From the NCBI RefSeq assembly GCF_003478035.1, contig NZ_QUEP01000007.1, positions 160,946 through 224,945 of the forward strand: 64,000 bases of DNA, written 5' to 3'. The notes under the pieces are model-generated. The model saw only the letters and a list, made by a program, of their open reading frames with translations, was not told the DNA's origin and did not search any database. The translations under genes and the position numbers were made by a program. Positions 54,702 to 62,096 of the stretch are shown piece after piece (position 1 is the stretch's first letter; the number at the start of each line of letters is the position of its first letter). Source of the DNA: Clostridium sp. OF03-18AA (GTDB taxonomy: Bacteria > Bacillota > Clostridia > Lachnospirales > Lachnospiraceae).

Positions 54702-55422
54702 ACGCCTCGTCTCCCATCTGCTCGTAGGCCGTCCGCCGTCTTAAAAGCTCCTGCCGGTTATACGTCAGGTGCATCACCATCGCGCATCGCGCCCCCGTGG
54801 AATCGTGGGAAGCGATCGCCTCCGTGATCGCGCGGTGAGTCACGATCGTCTCCGTCCGCAGCGCACGTCTTGTCAGGTTCACGAACGTATTGATCCCCGA
54901 ATTGATGATCGGGATCAGGGATTCCATGACCTGGTTTTTGCTGCAGCGGGCGATCCAGGTATGGAACTCGATGTCCTTCGGCATATGGTCCTTGTCCGCG
55001 AGATAGAGTTCCTCCGTCTCCTTACACAGCCTTATTAGAGTCTCGATATCCTCATCCGTCGCATAGACAGCCGCCTTCGCCGCGATCTCCGGCTCCAGGA
55101 TCAGGCGGACATCGAAGAGATCAAGCGCCAGCTTAAATTTATCGTGAAGTTTTGCGGTAAGTCCCAGCGGATCATCCTCGACCGGTGTCAGGCTTTGCAC
55201 ATAAGTTCCGGCGCCTCTTCTCACCTGAAGGACCCCTTTTGTCACCAGGCCCTTCACCGCCTCACGGATCGTACTTCGCCCCACCTCGAACATTTCCGCA
55301 AGTTCAAACTCGTTTGGCAGACGGTCCCCCACCGCCAGCGGTTTCTTTTCTATATACTCCAGGATCCGGTCTTCGATCTGGCTTCCCAGGAGTTTCCGGT
55401 CTTCTTTTTTCTTTGTTTCCAT
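54700..55422 (-). CDS. FadR/GntR-family transcriptional regulator
   Basis: A 240-residue regulator with an N-terminal winged helix (GDRLPNEFELAEMFEVGRSTIREAVKGL at about 35-65) and a C-terminal all-helical FCD sensing domain with His and Asp residues that often bind a metal and a sugar-acid effector (EFHTWIARCSKN, THRAITEAI). I use the ATG at 55420-55422. It should repress the adjacent permease and dehydratase genes and itself, because the motif TGTCTGATGT is found in both promoters. Confidence 0.9.
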   Translation of the reverse strand: METKKKEDRKLLGSQIEDRILEYIEKKPLAVGDRLPNEFELAEMFEVGRSTIREAVKGLVTKGVLQVRRGAGTYVQSLTPVEDDPLGLTAKLHDKFKLALDLFDVRLILEPEIAAKAAVYATDEDIETLIRLCKETEELYLADKDHMPKDIEFHTWIARCSKNQVMESLIPIINSGINTFVNLTRRALRTETIVTHRAITEAIASHDSTGARCAMVMHLTYNRQELLRRRTAYEQMGDEA

Positions 55423-55448
55423 ATATTTTCCCCACATTTATTTCAAGT

Positions 55449-55491
55449 TGTCTGATGTCTTTATTATACGGGAGTTAAGAAAAACTGGCAA
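55449..55491 (-). promoter_or_regulatory. Regulator promoter with operator motif
   Basis: On the minus strand TTGCCA (55486-55491) and TATAAT (55463-55468) are 17 bases apart; TGTCTGATGT (plus strand 55449-55458) lies at the start point of transcription, where a bound repressor would block the promoter. Confidence 0.75.
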
Positions 55492-55507
55492 GGTAAAAAT
55501 CATAAAA

Positions 55508-55625
55508 AGAATGTGCTTCGGCACATTCGGCGTCTCGCGCGGTCGCTTGCGACAATCTTCATCTTCGCGCGAGTGCGCATCTTAGGCACGCAGTGCCTTT
55601 TTATTTAACAGGAAGTTCTGTTAAA
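55508..55625. repeat. Repeat family 2, copy 5
   Basis: It matches copy 4 (36786-36916) across the GAATGTGC, TCGCGC and GGCAC stems, but the terminal palindrome is shortened to ATTTAACAG/CTGTTAAAT (55602-55625), as after loss of its centre. Confidence 0.8.
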
Positions 55626-55668
55626 TAAAAAAGATCCCGTATACAACCGGTACGTTCACCGGGATCTG
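55626..55668 (-). terminator. Terminator of the Na/Pi transporter gene
   Basis: AGATCCCG and CGGGATCT pair on the minus strand and are followed by TTTTTTATTT. Confidence 0.8.
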
Positions 55669-55705
55669 TATACAGGATCCTGATCTTATCAAAGTTATTC
55701 CACTC

Positions 55706-57373
55706 TTACAGCTCATCTTTCACATATCCGGCCACATTGTAAGCATGGTCAGAGATACGTTCCAGGTTGCTTAAGATATCCAGGAATACAACGCCTGCGG
55801 ACGGGTTGCACTCGTTCTTGGAGAGACGTTCGATATGCTTGTCGCGCATCTCTTCTTCCAGAGTATCCACGCGGTCCTCGAGCTTGCTGACCTGTCGGAT
55901 ATCTTCCATATTGCCATCATTTCTGGCTGCGACTGCATGATCCACCGCACCGATGGCCGCTACGGAGATTTCTTTAAGGTCCTCGATACCCGTCTCAGAA
56001 AAAGCAAGCTGATGTTCCTTCAGATACTGAGCTGCCTCTGCGAGGTTTTCCGCATGGTCGCCAACGCGCTCTAAGTCGCTGATGCTGTAAAACAGATTGC
56101 TGACCTGCACCTTCTGCTTCTCGTTTAAAGAGAGATTGTTGACCTTGATGAGATATTCGGTCAGCTTCTTATTTAAAATATCGATCTCTGTCTCATTCTT
56201 AAAGACCTCATCCAGATGTTCATACTTTCCCTCGACAAGAACACTCGTTGCAAGTTTTAAATTTGCAAGCGCCATCTTACCCATATGAACAACTTCCATC
56301 ACGCCGACTTCCAGTGCAAATGTCGGAGACTTGAAGATACGTTCGTCGAGAACCGGAAGCTCGTCTTCCTTTTTCTCCTCTTTCTTCTCGTCCTCCTCTG
56401 TCTCACGCACGATCAGACCGGAGAACGCAACGAGCTGTTTTGCAAACGGGAATAGCAGCAGGGTGTTCGTCAGGTTGAAAAACGTGTGGAAGATCGAGAT
56501 CTGCAACGCATTGATACTTCCCTGAGCAATATCCGGGCGCATCATGGAGATCACATACATTCCGATCCCGAAGACGATCGCACCGAAACTGTTGAACGTC
56601 AGGTGGATCACCGAAGCGCGCTTCGCATTCCGGCTTGCGCCTGCACTCGATAAGATCGCAGTCAGACAGGAACCGATATTCTGTCCGAGTGTGATATAGA
56701 TCGCAGCGTTCGTTGTCACGACTCCGCTTGCCGCCAGCGTCTGAAGAATTCCGACAGAGGCGGTGGAGCTCTGGATGATCGCAGTTACAAGCGCTCCGAC
56801 CATAATTCCCAGGATCGGATTTCTTCCGAGAACCGCAAATGCCTTCGCAAAGATCGGAGCATCCGTGTACGGAGCGACGGAACTTGACATAAACGTCAGT
56901 CCCACAAACAGGAGTCCGACACCGATACAGACCTCACCGACCAGACTTTCTTTCTTCTTCTTTGAAAACATCAGACAGAAAGAACCGATTGCAACAACAA
57001 GCGGTGCAAAGAAGGACGGCTGCAGCACTTTCATCGCATCACCGAGAGAGTTTAAGGAAACCATCCATGCGGTGATCGTCGTACCGATGTTCGCGCCCAT
57101 GATGACGCCGACCGCCTGGGTCAGATTCAGGATCCCGGCATTTACAAAGCCGACGACCATGACAGTTGTCGCTCCGCTGCTGTGCAGGATCGCGGTGATC
57201 AGGGCGCCAAGTCCGACCGCAAGGAGCCGGTTGTCCGTCACCATTCTCAGGAACTTGTTCAGCTTACTTCCGGCCGATTTCTGCATGCCGTCGCCCATAA
57301 TGCTCATGCCGTACAGGAACATACCGAGACCGCCCAGGAAACTGAAGATACTTTCCAGATATCCGATATTCAT
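55706..57373 (-). CDS. Na/Pi cotransporter family protein with PhoU-like domain
   Basis: A 555-residue membrane protein. Two Na/Pi repeats form the membrane part (about 1-330), with the paired motifs GANIGTTITAW and GQNIGSCLTAI and the QSSTASVG segment. The C-terminal 200 residues are a helical PhoU-like domain. It takes up phosphate with sodium. I place the start at the ATG 57371-57373, with GGAG 8 bases upstream, because the promoter lies 100 bases further up, across the earlier in-frame ATG. Confidence 0.93.
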   Translation of the reverse strand: MNIGYLESIFSFLGGLGMFLYGMSIMGDGMQKSAGSKLNKFLRMVTDNRLLAVGLGALITAILHSSGATTVMVVGFVNAGILNLTQAVGVIMGANIGTTITAWMVSLNSLGDAMKVLQPSFFAPLVVAIGSFCLMFSKKKKESLVGEVCIGVGLLFVGLTFMSSSVAPYTDAPIFAKAFAVLGRNPILGIMVGALVTAIIQSSTASVGILQTLAASGVVTTNAAIYITLGQNIGSCLTAILSSAGASRNAKRASVIHLTFNSFGAIVFGIGMYVISMMRPDIAQGSINALQISIFHTFFNLTNTLLLFPFAKQLVAFSGLIVRETEEDEKKEEKKEDELPVLDERIFKSPTFALEVGVMEVVHMGKMALANLKLATSVLVEGKYEHLDEVFKNETEIDILNKKLTEYLIKVNNLSLNEKQKVQVSNLFYSISDLERVGDHAENLAEAAQYLKEHQLAFSETGIEDLKEISVAAIGAVDHAVAARNDGNMEDIRQVSKLEDRVDTLEEEMRDKHIERLSKNECNPSAGVVFLDILSNLERISDHAYNVAGYVKDEL

Positions 57374-57476
57374 AATGTCTTCTCCATTCTCTTTTGTCGC
57401 CGCCCGGAGTTTCGCGAGCAGCGGGCAAAATGCCGCCGTTTTCGACTTCTTCCGACGGATTTTCTCCCTGTGCTCC

Positions 57477-57506
57477 ATCATATCATAGAGCACAGTATTT
57501 TTTCAA
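57477..57506 (-). promoter_or_regulatory. Promoter of the Na/Pi transporter gene
   Basis: On the minus strand TTGAAA (57501-57506) and TATGAT (57477-57482) are 18 bases apart, and a leader of about 95 bases follows. No Pho-box type repeat is evident. Confidence 0.6.
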
Positions 57507-57578
57507 TTCTAAATATAATATTTGTAAATTTTAGGTAAAGAATTCAAAATGAATTTCGGATTTTTAGTGATTGTCCCA

Positions 57579-58313
57579 TTATTTTTTCAGGATTCTGATC
57601 GCATTTTTTACATCTTTGTGAAATGTTTCCCATTCTTCCGGATGGTCCACAAAATACTTCGGACAGATCTTGCCCGTCACATCATAATGACGGATGATAT
57701 CGTCCGGCTTCAGATCAAACTCAACACAGAGGTACGCGCACAGATTCACCAGCGTCTGATATGTACTGTCATAAAATTTTCCGGTCTCGTCCGGATGACA
57801 GCACTCGATGGAGATCGTGTCGCTGTTCCTGTTGTTGGAGGCGTAGGCGACCTCATCGAGCGGAATACACTGTACCACTTCTCCCTCAAGTCCGATCACA
57901 AAATGGCTGCTGGCTGATGTCGTCTTCGAACCCGTCTGATCTTTCAGACCTTCAAAATAGTTCCGGTTCTCCAGCGCGGTGCTGCAGGGATTCGCAACGT
58001 AATGGACCACGATCCCGTTTACTTTCTCCAGAGGAGTCTGCGGTCTGGAATACTTATTCGGAGTCAGAAGATCCACTTTTACATACTCCGGCACCTTTAC
58101 ATCTGCCGGGTTCACCTGTTTTCTCCCGGTAAGTTTCTTCGTCACGAGCACCGCTGTCGTGATCACGGCGATCACGACCACGGCCGCCAGACCCCCTAAG
58201 ATCATACGGCGGATCCGCTCCTGTTTTCTTCGTCTTCTCCGGTTCTGTTCCCGCCGGAGTCTGCGCTCCTCGATCTCATCTCTGTTTGTCATCATGTTTT
58301 TTGCGGCTGTCAC
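57579..58313 (-). CDS. N-acetylmuramoyl-L-alanine amidase (amidase_2), membrane-anchored
   Basis: A 244-residue wall hydrolase. The N-terminus is highly basic (REQNRRRRRKQERIRR), followed by a membrane helix (about 37-58) that anchors it with the catalytic domain outside. The domain has zinc ligands in IVVHYVANP (His) and IIRHYDVTGKICPKYF (His and Cys), the usual amidase_2 set. The start is unclear: GTG at 58311-58313 or one of two ATGs six and seven codons later. Cuts the amide between muramic acid and alanine. Confidence 0.88.
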   Translation of the reverse strand: MTAAKNMMTNRDEIEERRLRREQNRRRRRKQERIRRMILGGLAAVVVIAVITTAVLVTKKLTGRKQVNPADVKVPEYVKVDLLTPNKYSRPQTPLEKVNGIVVHYVANPCSTALENRNYFEGLKDQTGSKTTSASSHFVIGLEGEVVQCIPLDEVAYASNNRNSDTISIECCHPDETGKFYDSTYQTLVNLCAYLCVEFDLKPDDIIRHYDVTGKICPKYFVDHPEEWETFHKDVKNAIRILKK

Positions 58314-58421
58314 CGGTCGGTACTCTCATGCCCGCATGATCTGGCATTGTCCGGCCGGACAGTTTTTCCTTTCGTCTATTCTTCTAATGCCGGGCAGACT
58401 TTTTCTCCTGCCGATCGGTCT

Positions 58422-58457
58422 GCATCGGATTTCTGACCTTTTGACCCTGATATCATA
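58422..58457 (-). repeat. Repeat family 3, copy 2 (abuts Crp/Fnr stop codon)
   Basis: It matches 18247-18282 in about 32 of 36 bases. On the minus strand TATGATATCAGGGTCAAAAG begins directly after the TAG stop of the Crp/Fnr gene. Confidence 0.65.
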
Positions 58458-59111
58458 CTATAACTGAAAACAGTTCTTCTCAAACCGGATCAGCCCGTCC
58501 TTTTTCATCCTGGAAAGTTCCGCAGACAAGGCACTTCGGTCCACCGCAAGGTAATCGGCGAGCTGCTGACGGTTGTAGGGGATCGTAAACGTCTGCTTTT
58601 TCTGTCTCTCCGATTCGAAGGAGAGATACGCCATCACCTTTTCCCGGATGGACCGCTGTCCCATGTGATCGATCTTTCTCGTCAGCATGAGATTTTTCTT
58701 CGCCATAATATATAGAAGATTGTGGATCAGGCGATTGTGGTGGGAACAGGCCGGTGTGCAGACATTCAAGATCTTCCTGACATTCAGGAACAGGATCCGG
58801 CTTTTCTCCGCCGCCTCCACGTTCACCATCAGAGCTTCCCCCGGCATGCAGGCATAGGCCTCACCGAAGAGTTCCCCGCTCCCCGCATGTCCAAGGACCT
58901 GACGGTTTCCCCAGAAATCATCTCTGGAGATCTCGACACTGCCCGAGAGTACAAAGCCCATCGAATGGATCTCGGTCCCTGCGAGAAAGACAGCGTCGCC
59001 TTTTTCATATTTTTTTTCTACTGCGGAGAGACACTTTAAGATGCTCTCCTTTTCTTCGGGCTGGATTCCTGCAAAGAGCGGGGAATCCGGGATTGTTTCG
59101 TTTGTGAACAT
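58458..59111 (-). CDS. Crp/Fnr-family transcriptional regulator
   Basis: A 217-residue regulator: a cyclic-nucleotide-type beta-barrel (about 10-125, GSVEISRDDFWGNRQVLG), a long helix and a C-terminal HTH (about 165-205, NRQQLADYLAVDRSALSAELSRMKKDG). No Fe-S ligand set like that of FNR is seen in the N-terminal region. Relatives beside ferredoxin and hydroxylamine reductase genes respond to nitrosative stress or redox changes. AAGGAG precedes the ATG at 59109-59111. Divergent from the ferredoxin gene. Confidence 0.88.
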   Translation of the reverse strand: MFTNETIPDSPLFAGIQPEEKESILKCLSAVEKKYEKGDAVFLAGTEIHSMGFVLSGSVEISRDDFWGNRQVLGHAGSGELFGEAYACMPGEALMVNVEAAEKSRILFLNVRKILNVCTPACSHHNRLIHNLLYIMAKKNLMLTRKIDHMGQRSIREKVMAYLSFESERQKKQTFTIPYNRQQLADYLAVDRSALSAELSRMKKDGLIRFEKNCFQL

Positions 59112-59175
59112 GGGAAGCTCCTTTTTTTGTGAAGGCAAGCTTTTGGCCAGGTGTGGTTCTCTTGCCACGTGCGGT

Positions 59176-59206
59176 CTTCTTGTTTTCATTTCATGAAAAC
59201 AAGAAG
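59176..59206. repeat. Perfect 14-bp inverted repeat
   Basis: CTTCTTGTTTTCAT and ATGAAAACAAGAAG pair without mismatch around the loop TTC. Not followed by a T tract, so probably not a terminator. Confidence 0.6.
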
Positions 59207-59225
59207 CTTCGGGCGTCCGCCCTAT

Positions 59226-59294
59226 GGAGATTTATGGCGGAAAAATTTCTTATGCAAGTGAACTTGCAACAAAATTTTTCCGTCATAAATCTCC
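59226..59294. repeat. 69-base hairpin with a 23-bp stem
   Basis: GGAGATTTATG-CGGAAAAATTT (59226-59248) and its complement (59272-59294) match in 22 of 23 positions. The loop itself folds through TGCAAGT/ACTTGCA. The whole forms one long stem-loop in the region between the two divergent genes. Confidence 0.7.
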
Positions 59295-59319
59295 GCACTT
59301 CAAACGTTTTCGTTGGAAA

Positions 59320-59346
59320 TACAACATACATTTTTATGTTATTGTA
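59320..59346 (+). promoter_or_regulatory. Candidate Crp/Fnr-type operator before the ferredoxin gene
   Basis: TACAACATA and TATGTTATTGTA face each other at 59320-59346, an imperfect palindrome overlapping a TATACT -10-like hexamer just downstream (59348-59353). It is the natural place for the Crp/Fnr protein encoded next door, but the site does not match the FNR consensus closely. Confidence 0.4.
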
Positions 59347-59480
59347 GTATACTTACCCCACGAAAGTCAATCCATGACACAAAGTTACCACAAATCGATA
59401 CCACGAATAATAACCGGAAATGCGGCTGAATGTTTGTCCGCATTCCGGCATGATACGAAAATCTGAAAGGGGAAACCATT

Positions 59481-60230
59481 ATGAAAAGAACCATCGTAAA
59501 AATTGATGAAAAGAAATGCAACGGCTGCGGCGCATGTGCGGCTGCCTGCCAGGAAGGTGCGATCGCAATGATCGACGGAAAAGCAAAGCTGATCCGCGAC
59601 GATTACTGTGATGGACTTGGAAACTGTCTTCCGGCCTGTCCGGCGGATGCGATCAGCTTTGAGGAACGTGAGGCTGCCGCTTACGACCATGAGGCTGTCT
59701 TAGCACATATGGCCGCGAGAAAGGCTGCTTCCCTGGCACCTTCTGATGCCCCGGCCCCAAAGCCGGAATTTACCGGATGTCCGGGTTCCATGAGCCGCAC
59801 GATCTCCCACGCTGCGGCATCCCACAGTGCAGCGATCCCGGGGCACTCCACACCGGTCTCCATGGAGAGCAGACTCTCCCAGTGGCCGGTCCAGATTAAG
59901 CTTGCCCCGGTCCGCGCCCCGTATTTTGACGGTGCGAAGCTCCTCGTTGCCGCAGACTGCACTGCCTACGCATACGGAAATTTCCACAACGATTTCATCG
60001 ACGGTCATGTAACACTCATCGGATGTCCGAAACTTGATTCCGTAGACTACTCAGAAAAGCTCACCGAGATCATCAAAAACAACGAGATCCAGAGTGTGAC
60101 CGTTGTCCGCATGGAAGTTCCGTGCTGCGGCGGGATCGAAGCTGCTGTAAAGAATGCCCTGATGGCGAGCGGAAAGTTCATTCCGTGGCAGGTCTACACG
60201 ATCGGGACGGATGGACGGATCCTGAAGTAA
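59481..60230 (+). CDS. Ferredoxin-type 2[4Fe-4S] protein with C-terminal domain
   Basis: A 249-residue protein with a two-cluster ferredoxin at the N-terminus (CNGCGACAAAC and YCDGLGNCLPACP) and a C-terminal domain (about 135-249) with VAADCTAYAY, GCPKLD and VPCCGGIEAAV landmarks, the pattern of proteins often encoded beside hydroxylamine reductase. It probably carries electrons in a redox or nitrosative stress response under control of the divergent Crp/Fnr gene. Good ribosome site (AAAGGGG). The stop codon lies in a repeat. Confidence 0.88.
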   Translation: MKRTIVKIDEKKCNGCGACAAACQEGAIAMIDGKAKLIRDDYCDGLGNCLPACPADAISFEEREAAAYDHEAVLAHMAARKAASLAPSDAPAPKPEFTGCPGSMSRTISHAAASHSAAIPGHSTPVSMESRLSQWPVQIKLAPVRAPYFDGAKLLVAADCTAYAYGNFHNDFIDGHVTLIGCPKLDSVDYSEKLTEIIKNNEIQSVTVVRMEVPCCGGIEAAVKNALMASGKFIPWQVYTIGTDGRILK

Positions 60231-60335
60231 CTGGATTTTGCCGATGTTTCACATCCTGAATCAGCAAAATCGGCTGCCGCAACTGTATCGTACAGAATTT
60301 TCAGTCCAGAAAATTCCTACTCGTGTACAGTAACA
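60228..60335 (+). repeat. Repeat family 1, copy D (starts at the ferredoxin stop codon)
   Basis: TAACTGGATTTTGCCGATG...AATCAGCAAAATC, then the GAATTTTCAG/CAGAAAATTC palindrome and CTACTCGTGTACAGTAAC. The TAA of the gene is part of the repeat end. Confidence 0.7.
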
Positions 60336-60362
60336 TTACAATCATTATAAAGGAAACATCTT

Positions 60363-60890
60363 ATGTCAATATCAACTTCACAGACTCCGTCCGGCCGTAC
60401 CCCGGAACAGGATGCAGTCATCTGCGCCCTCATCGGTCTTGCCCGCGCCACAGAAGCAAAGGAGATCCCGGCAGGAACTGCCCCGGTCCTCTTCGCCTCC
60501 CTGGCCGCTGCAATGCCAGGAAACACTCTCTCCGCTTCCGCTGCGAACGATCTCATCTCGCAGATACACGAGCAGAAAGCCATCATCGCTCCCGACTGTG
60601 CCGCCTGCCCGTCTCCCTGCGGGCGGACTGCGGACTTTCTGCCGGAGGACTTAAACAGGACCGACGACGGTCTCTTTGAGGAGCGGAACAGGCTCCTCAA
60701 AAAGCTCAGCGAACAGGCCAGGACGGAATGGACACGGATCCTTGCCGATCAGGAAGATCCGGAAATCACAAGACTCTTTATGGACTGCGTGTTCATGGCA
60801 GGATACGCGTACGAAAAGGAACTGTTTGCGCCGTATTTTGAAAAACTGGAGAGTTACAGTACACGGTCACTCCATTCCCGCGCACTGTAG
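60363..60890 (+). CDS. Hypothetical Cys-containing helical protein (orf175)
   Basis: A 175-residue soluble protein, mostly helical, with a central CAACPSPCGRTADF segment (C-x2-C-x3-C) that could bind a metal or Fe-S cluster. It follows the ferredoxin gene after 130 bases that are mainly repeat. I do not recognise the family; genes of this kind occur near hydroxylamine reductase, which is absent here. The last 10 residues (SYSTRSLHSRAL) are encoded by a family 1 repeat, so the native C-terminus was replaced or extended by the insertion. Confidence 0.75.
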   Translation: MSISTSQTPSGRTPEQDAVICALIGLARATEAKEIPAGTAPVLFASLAAAMPGNTLSASAANDLISQIHEQKAIIAPDCAACPSPCGRTADFLPEDLNRTDDGLFEERNRLLKKLSEQARTEWTRILADQEDPEITRLFMDCVFMAGYAYEKELFAPYFEKLESYSTRSLHSRAL

Positions 60891-60903
60891 CGGGATTTTG
60901 CCG
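60853..60903 (+). repeat. Repeat family 1, copy E (5' part, forms the end of orf175)
   Basis: GTTACAGTacacGGTCActcc...GCGCACTGTAG followed by CGGGATTTTGCCG. It matches the first hairpin of copy C; the TAG stop of orf175 replaces the TAA of the copy C stem. The remaining hairpins are missing. Confidence 0.75.
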
Positions 60904-61213
60904 CAGTAACGCTGGCGAATCTTATTTTTTAGTATTTCCTGTCCAATGCATTGATAATCTTGCATTTTTGCTCTATGCGTCCTATAATCTTTTTATGAAG
61001 CTGCCAGTTCCGGGAAGGAGTGCGGCATAACAGCTGTATCGGAGGTGTCCGGTCTCACACTGATAATCCCGGGAACACGCTCCGGCTGGCGGACTTCATC
61101 TTGATTTTCGACACGATCTCAACAAGTGAAAACACGCTTCGCGAGTTCCAGTTTTTCTGTCAATCATTCCGGCATAGATGGGAAATATTCTCATATGCAG
61201 AGGTTTTCTTTTT

Positions 61214-61250
61214 GTTTAACAGGAAGTTCCATCGAAATTTCCTGTTAAAC
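61214..61250. repeat. Repeat family 2, copy 6 (palindrome only)
   Basis: Arms GTTTAACAGGAAGTTCC and GAAATTTCCTGTTAAAC form a 37-base near palindrome very like copy 1 (25644-25680). Confidence 0.75.
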
Positions 61251-61251
61251 G

Positions 61252-61283
61252 AAAAAAACAGGGAGTGACTTGTCCACTCCCTG
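61252..61283 (-). terminator. Terminator of the MNT/HEPN unit
   Basis: CAGGGAGTG and CACTCCCTG pair and are followed by TTTTTTTCG on the minus strand, 15 bases after the end of the HEPN frame. Confidence 0.85.
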
Positions 61284-61298
61284 CAGATGATACAGAAA

Positions 61299-61693
61299 TT
61301 ATTTCATTTTATTCATTGCTATTTCCACTGCATCAAGAAATCGTTCTGCTTCTTCCAATTGCTTCTCCGCTTCTTGTTTACTTGCAATATAAAAGTCATC
61401 ATAGTCCGATTTTTCTCTTAAAAATGCACTGTTCTTTATTACGATAGATAAATTCCTATCGAGAATATTTTCTTTGAGATACTCCTTATTAAAAAAGCAA
61501 TAACTCCCGAATGCTTTGATGAATCAAAACCTTTTAAAATATTCATCGCACGCATCGCATGGAAAATCGCATAATAGGATCGGTTCAACGATGTTTTGTA
61601 CTGTCCAATCTCAAGATTTTCTCTTGCTGCAACCAGCATTTCCTTTGCACGATCCATCCGGTATCCGGCTAATTCCTTCAGGCTGCCTTCCAA
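61299..61693 (-). pseudogene. HEPN-domain toxin gene, frameshifted
   Basis: The HEPN motif is clear: NRSYYAIFHAMRAM, with Arg and His six residues apart as in RNase-type HEPN proteins of MNT/HEPN modules. After HSGVIAF the frame breaks: a run of six A at 61491-61496 (T on the coding strand) would need a seventh to continue into FNKEYLKENILDRN and on to EAERFLDAVEIAMNKMK, which ends at 61299. The broken product stops after 16 wrong residues. The start is probably a TTG at 61691-61693 with GGAGGG upstream. The gene is inactivated unless frameshifting or a sequence error restores it. Confidence 0.75.
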
Positions 61694-62007
61694 AGAACAA
61701 TTCCCTCCTTCTGGACATTTTGATAGAACGGAAGGATTTTCCCCCATTTCTGCAGATTTTCTTTTTCAATATCAACAATAGAAAAAACGCGATCATAACG
61801 CAGATCCATATCTGCAGCCCAGCAAATAAACCGATCTTTCGTTTCAATATCCATACCTTTTTTCACGATAACCGCTATATCAATATCACTTTCCGGCGTG
61901 CTTTCATTCCTTGCAACAGATCCATATAGGATAATTGCTTCAATGTTATTCGCAAAAATATCACGTAATCCCTGAATCAGTTCATCTTTCATCCTATCCG
62001 TCAACAT
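61678..62007 (-). CDS. MNT-type nucleotidyltransferase (antitoxin of MNT/HEPN module)
   Basis: A 109-residue minimal nucleotidyltransferase with the GSVARN...ESDIDIAV pattern (GSx10DxD), the catalytic metal residues being the two aspartates. In MNT/HEPN pairs this protein keeps the HEPN RNase inactive, by binding or by adding AMP. AGGAG lies before the ATG. Its end overlaps the start of the HEPN gene by 16 bases, the usual coupling. It is intact, though its partner is not. Confidence 0.88.
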   Translation of the reverse strand: MLTDRMKDELIQGLRDIFANNIEAIILYGSVARNESTPESDIDIAVIVKKGMDIETKDRFICWAADMDLRYDRVFSIVDIEKENLQKWGKILPFYQNVQKEGIVLWKAA

Positions 62008-62096
62008 CGAATCATCTCCTTTTTATAGTATATCCGATATTGATATGCAGTGCAAATACTCTTCATAAAAATTTGAATGTATTTTCACCTTTTTTC

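Larger units (their letters stand above)
59112..59480. other. Divergent region between Crp/Fnr and ferredoxin genes
   Basis: A 369-base region with two strong hairpins (59176-59206 and 59226-59294) and a loose palindrome near the likely ferredoxin promoter, described separately. No gene is seen. Confidence 0.6.
60904..61298. other. Gap with repeats between orf175 and the HEPN remnant
   Basis: Contains the segment 61128-61147 identical to 4090-4109, a family 2 palindrome and the terminator of the MNT/HEPN unit. No gene is supported. Confidence 0.6.

Noticed and set aside
57374..57493. Forty extra N-terminal residues for the Na/Pi transporter
   Set aside because: The promoter hexamers overlap the upstream ATG, and the transporter family starts with the membrane helix after 57373.
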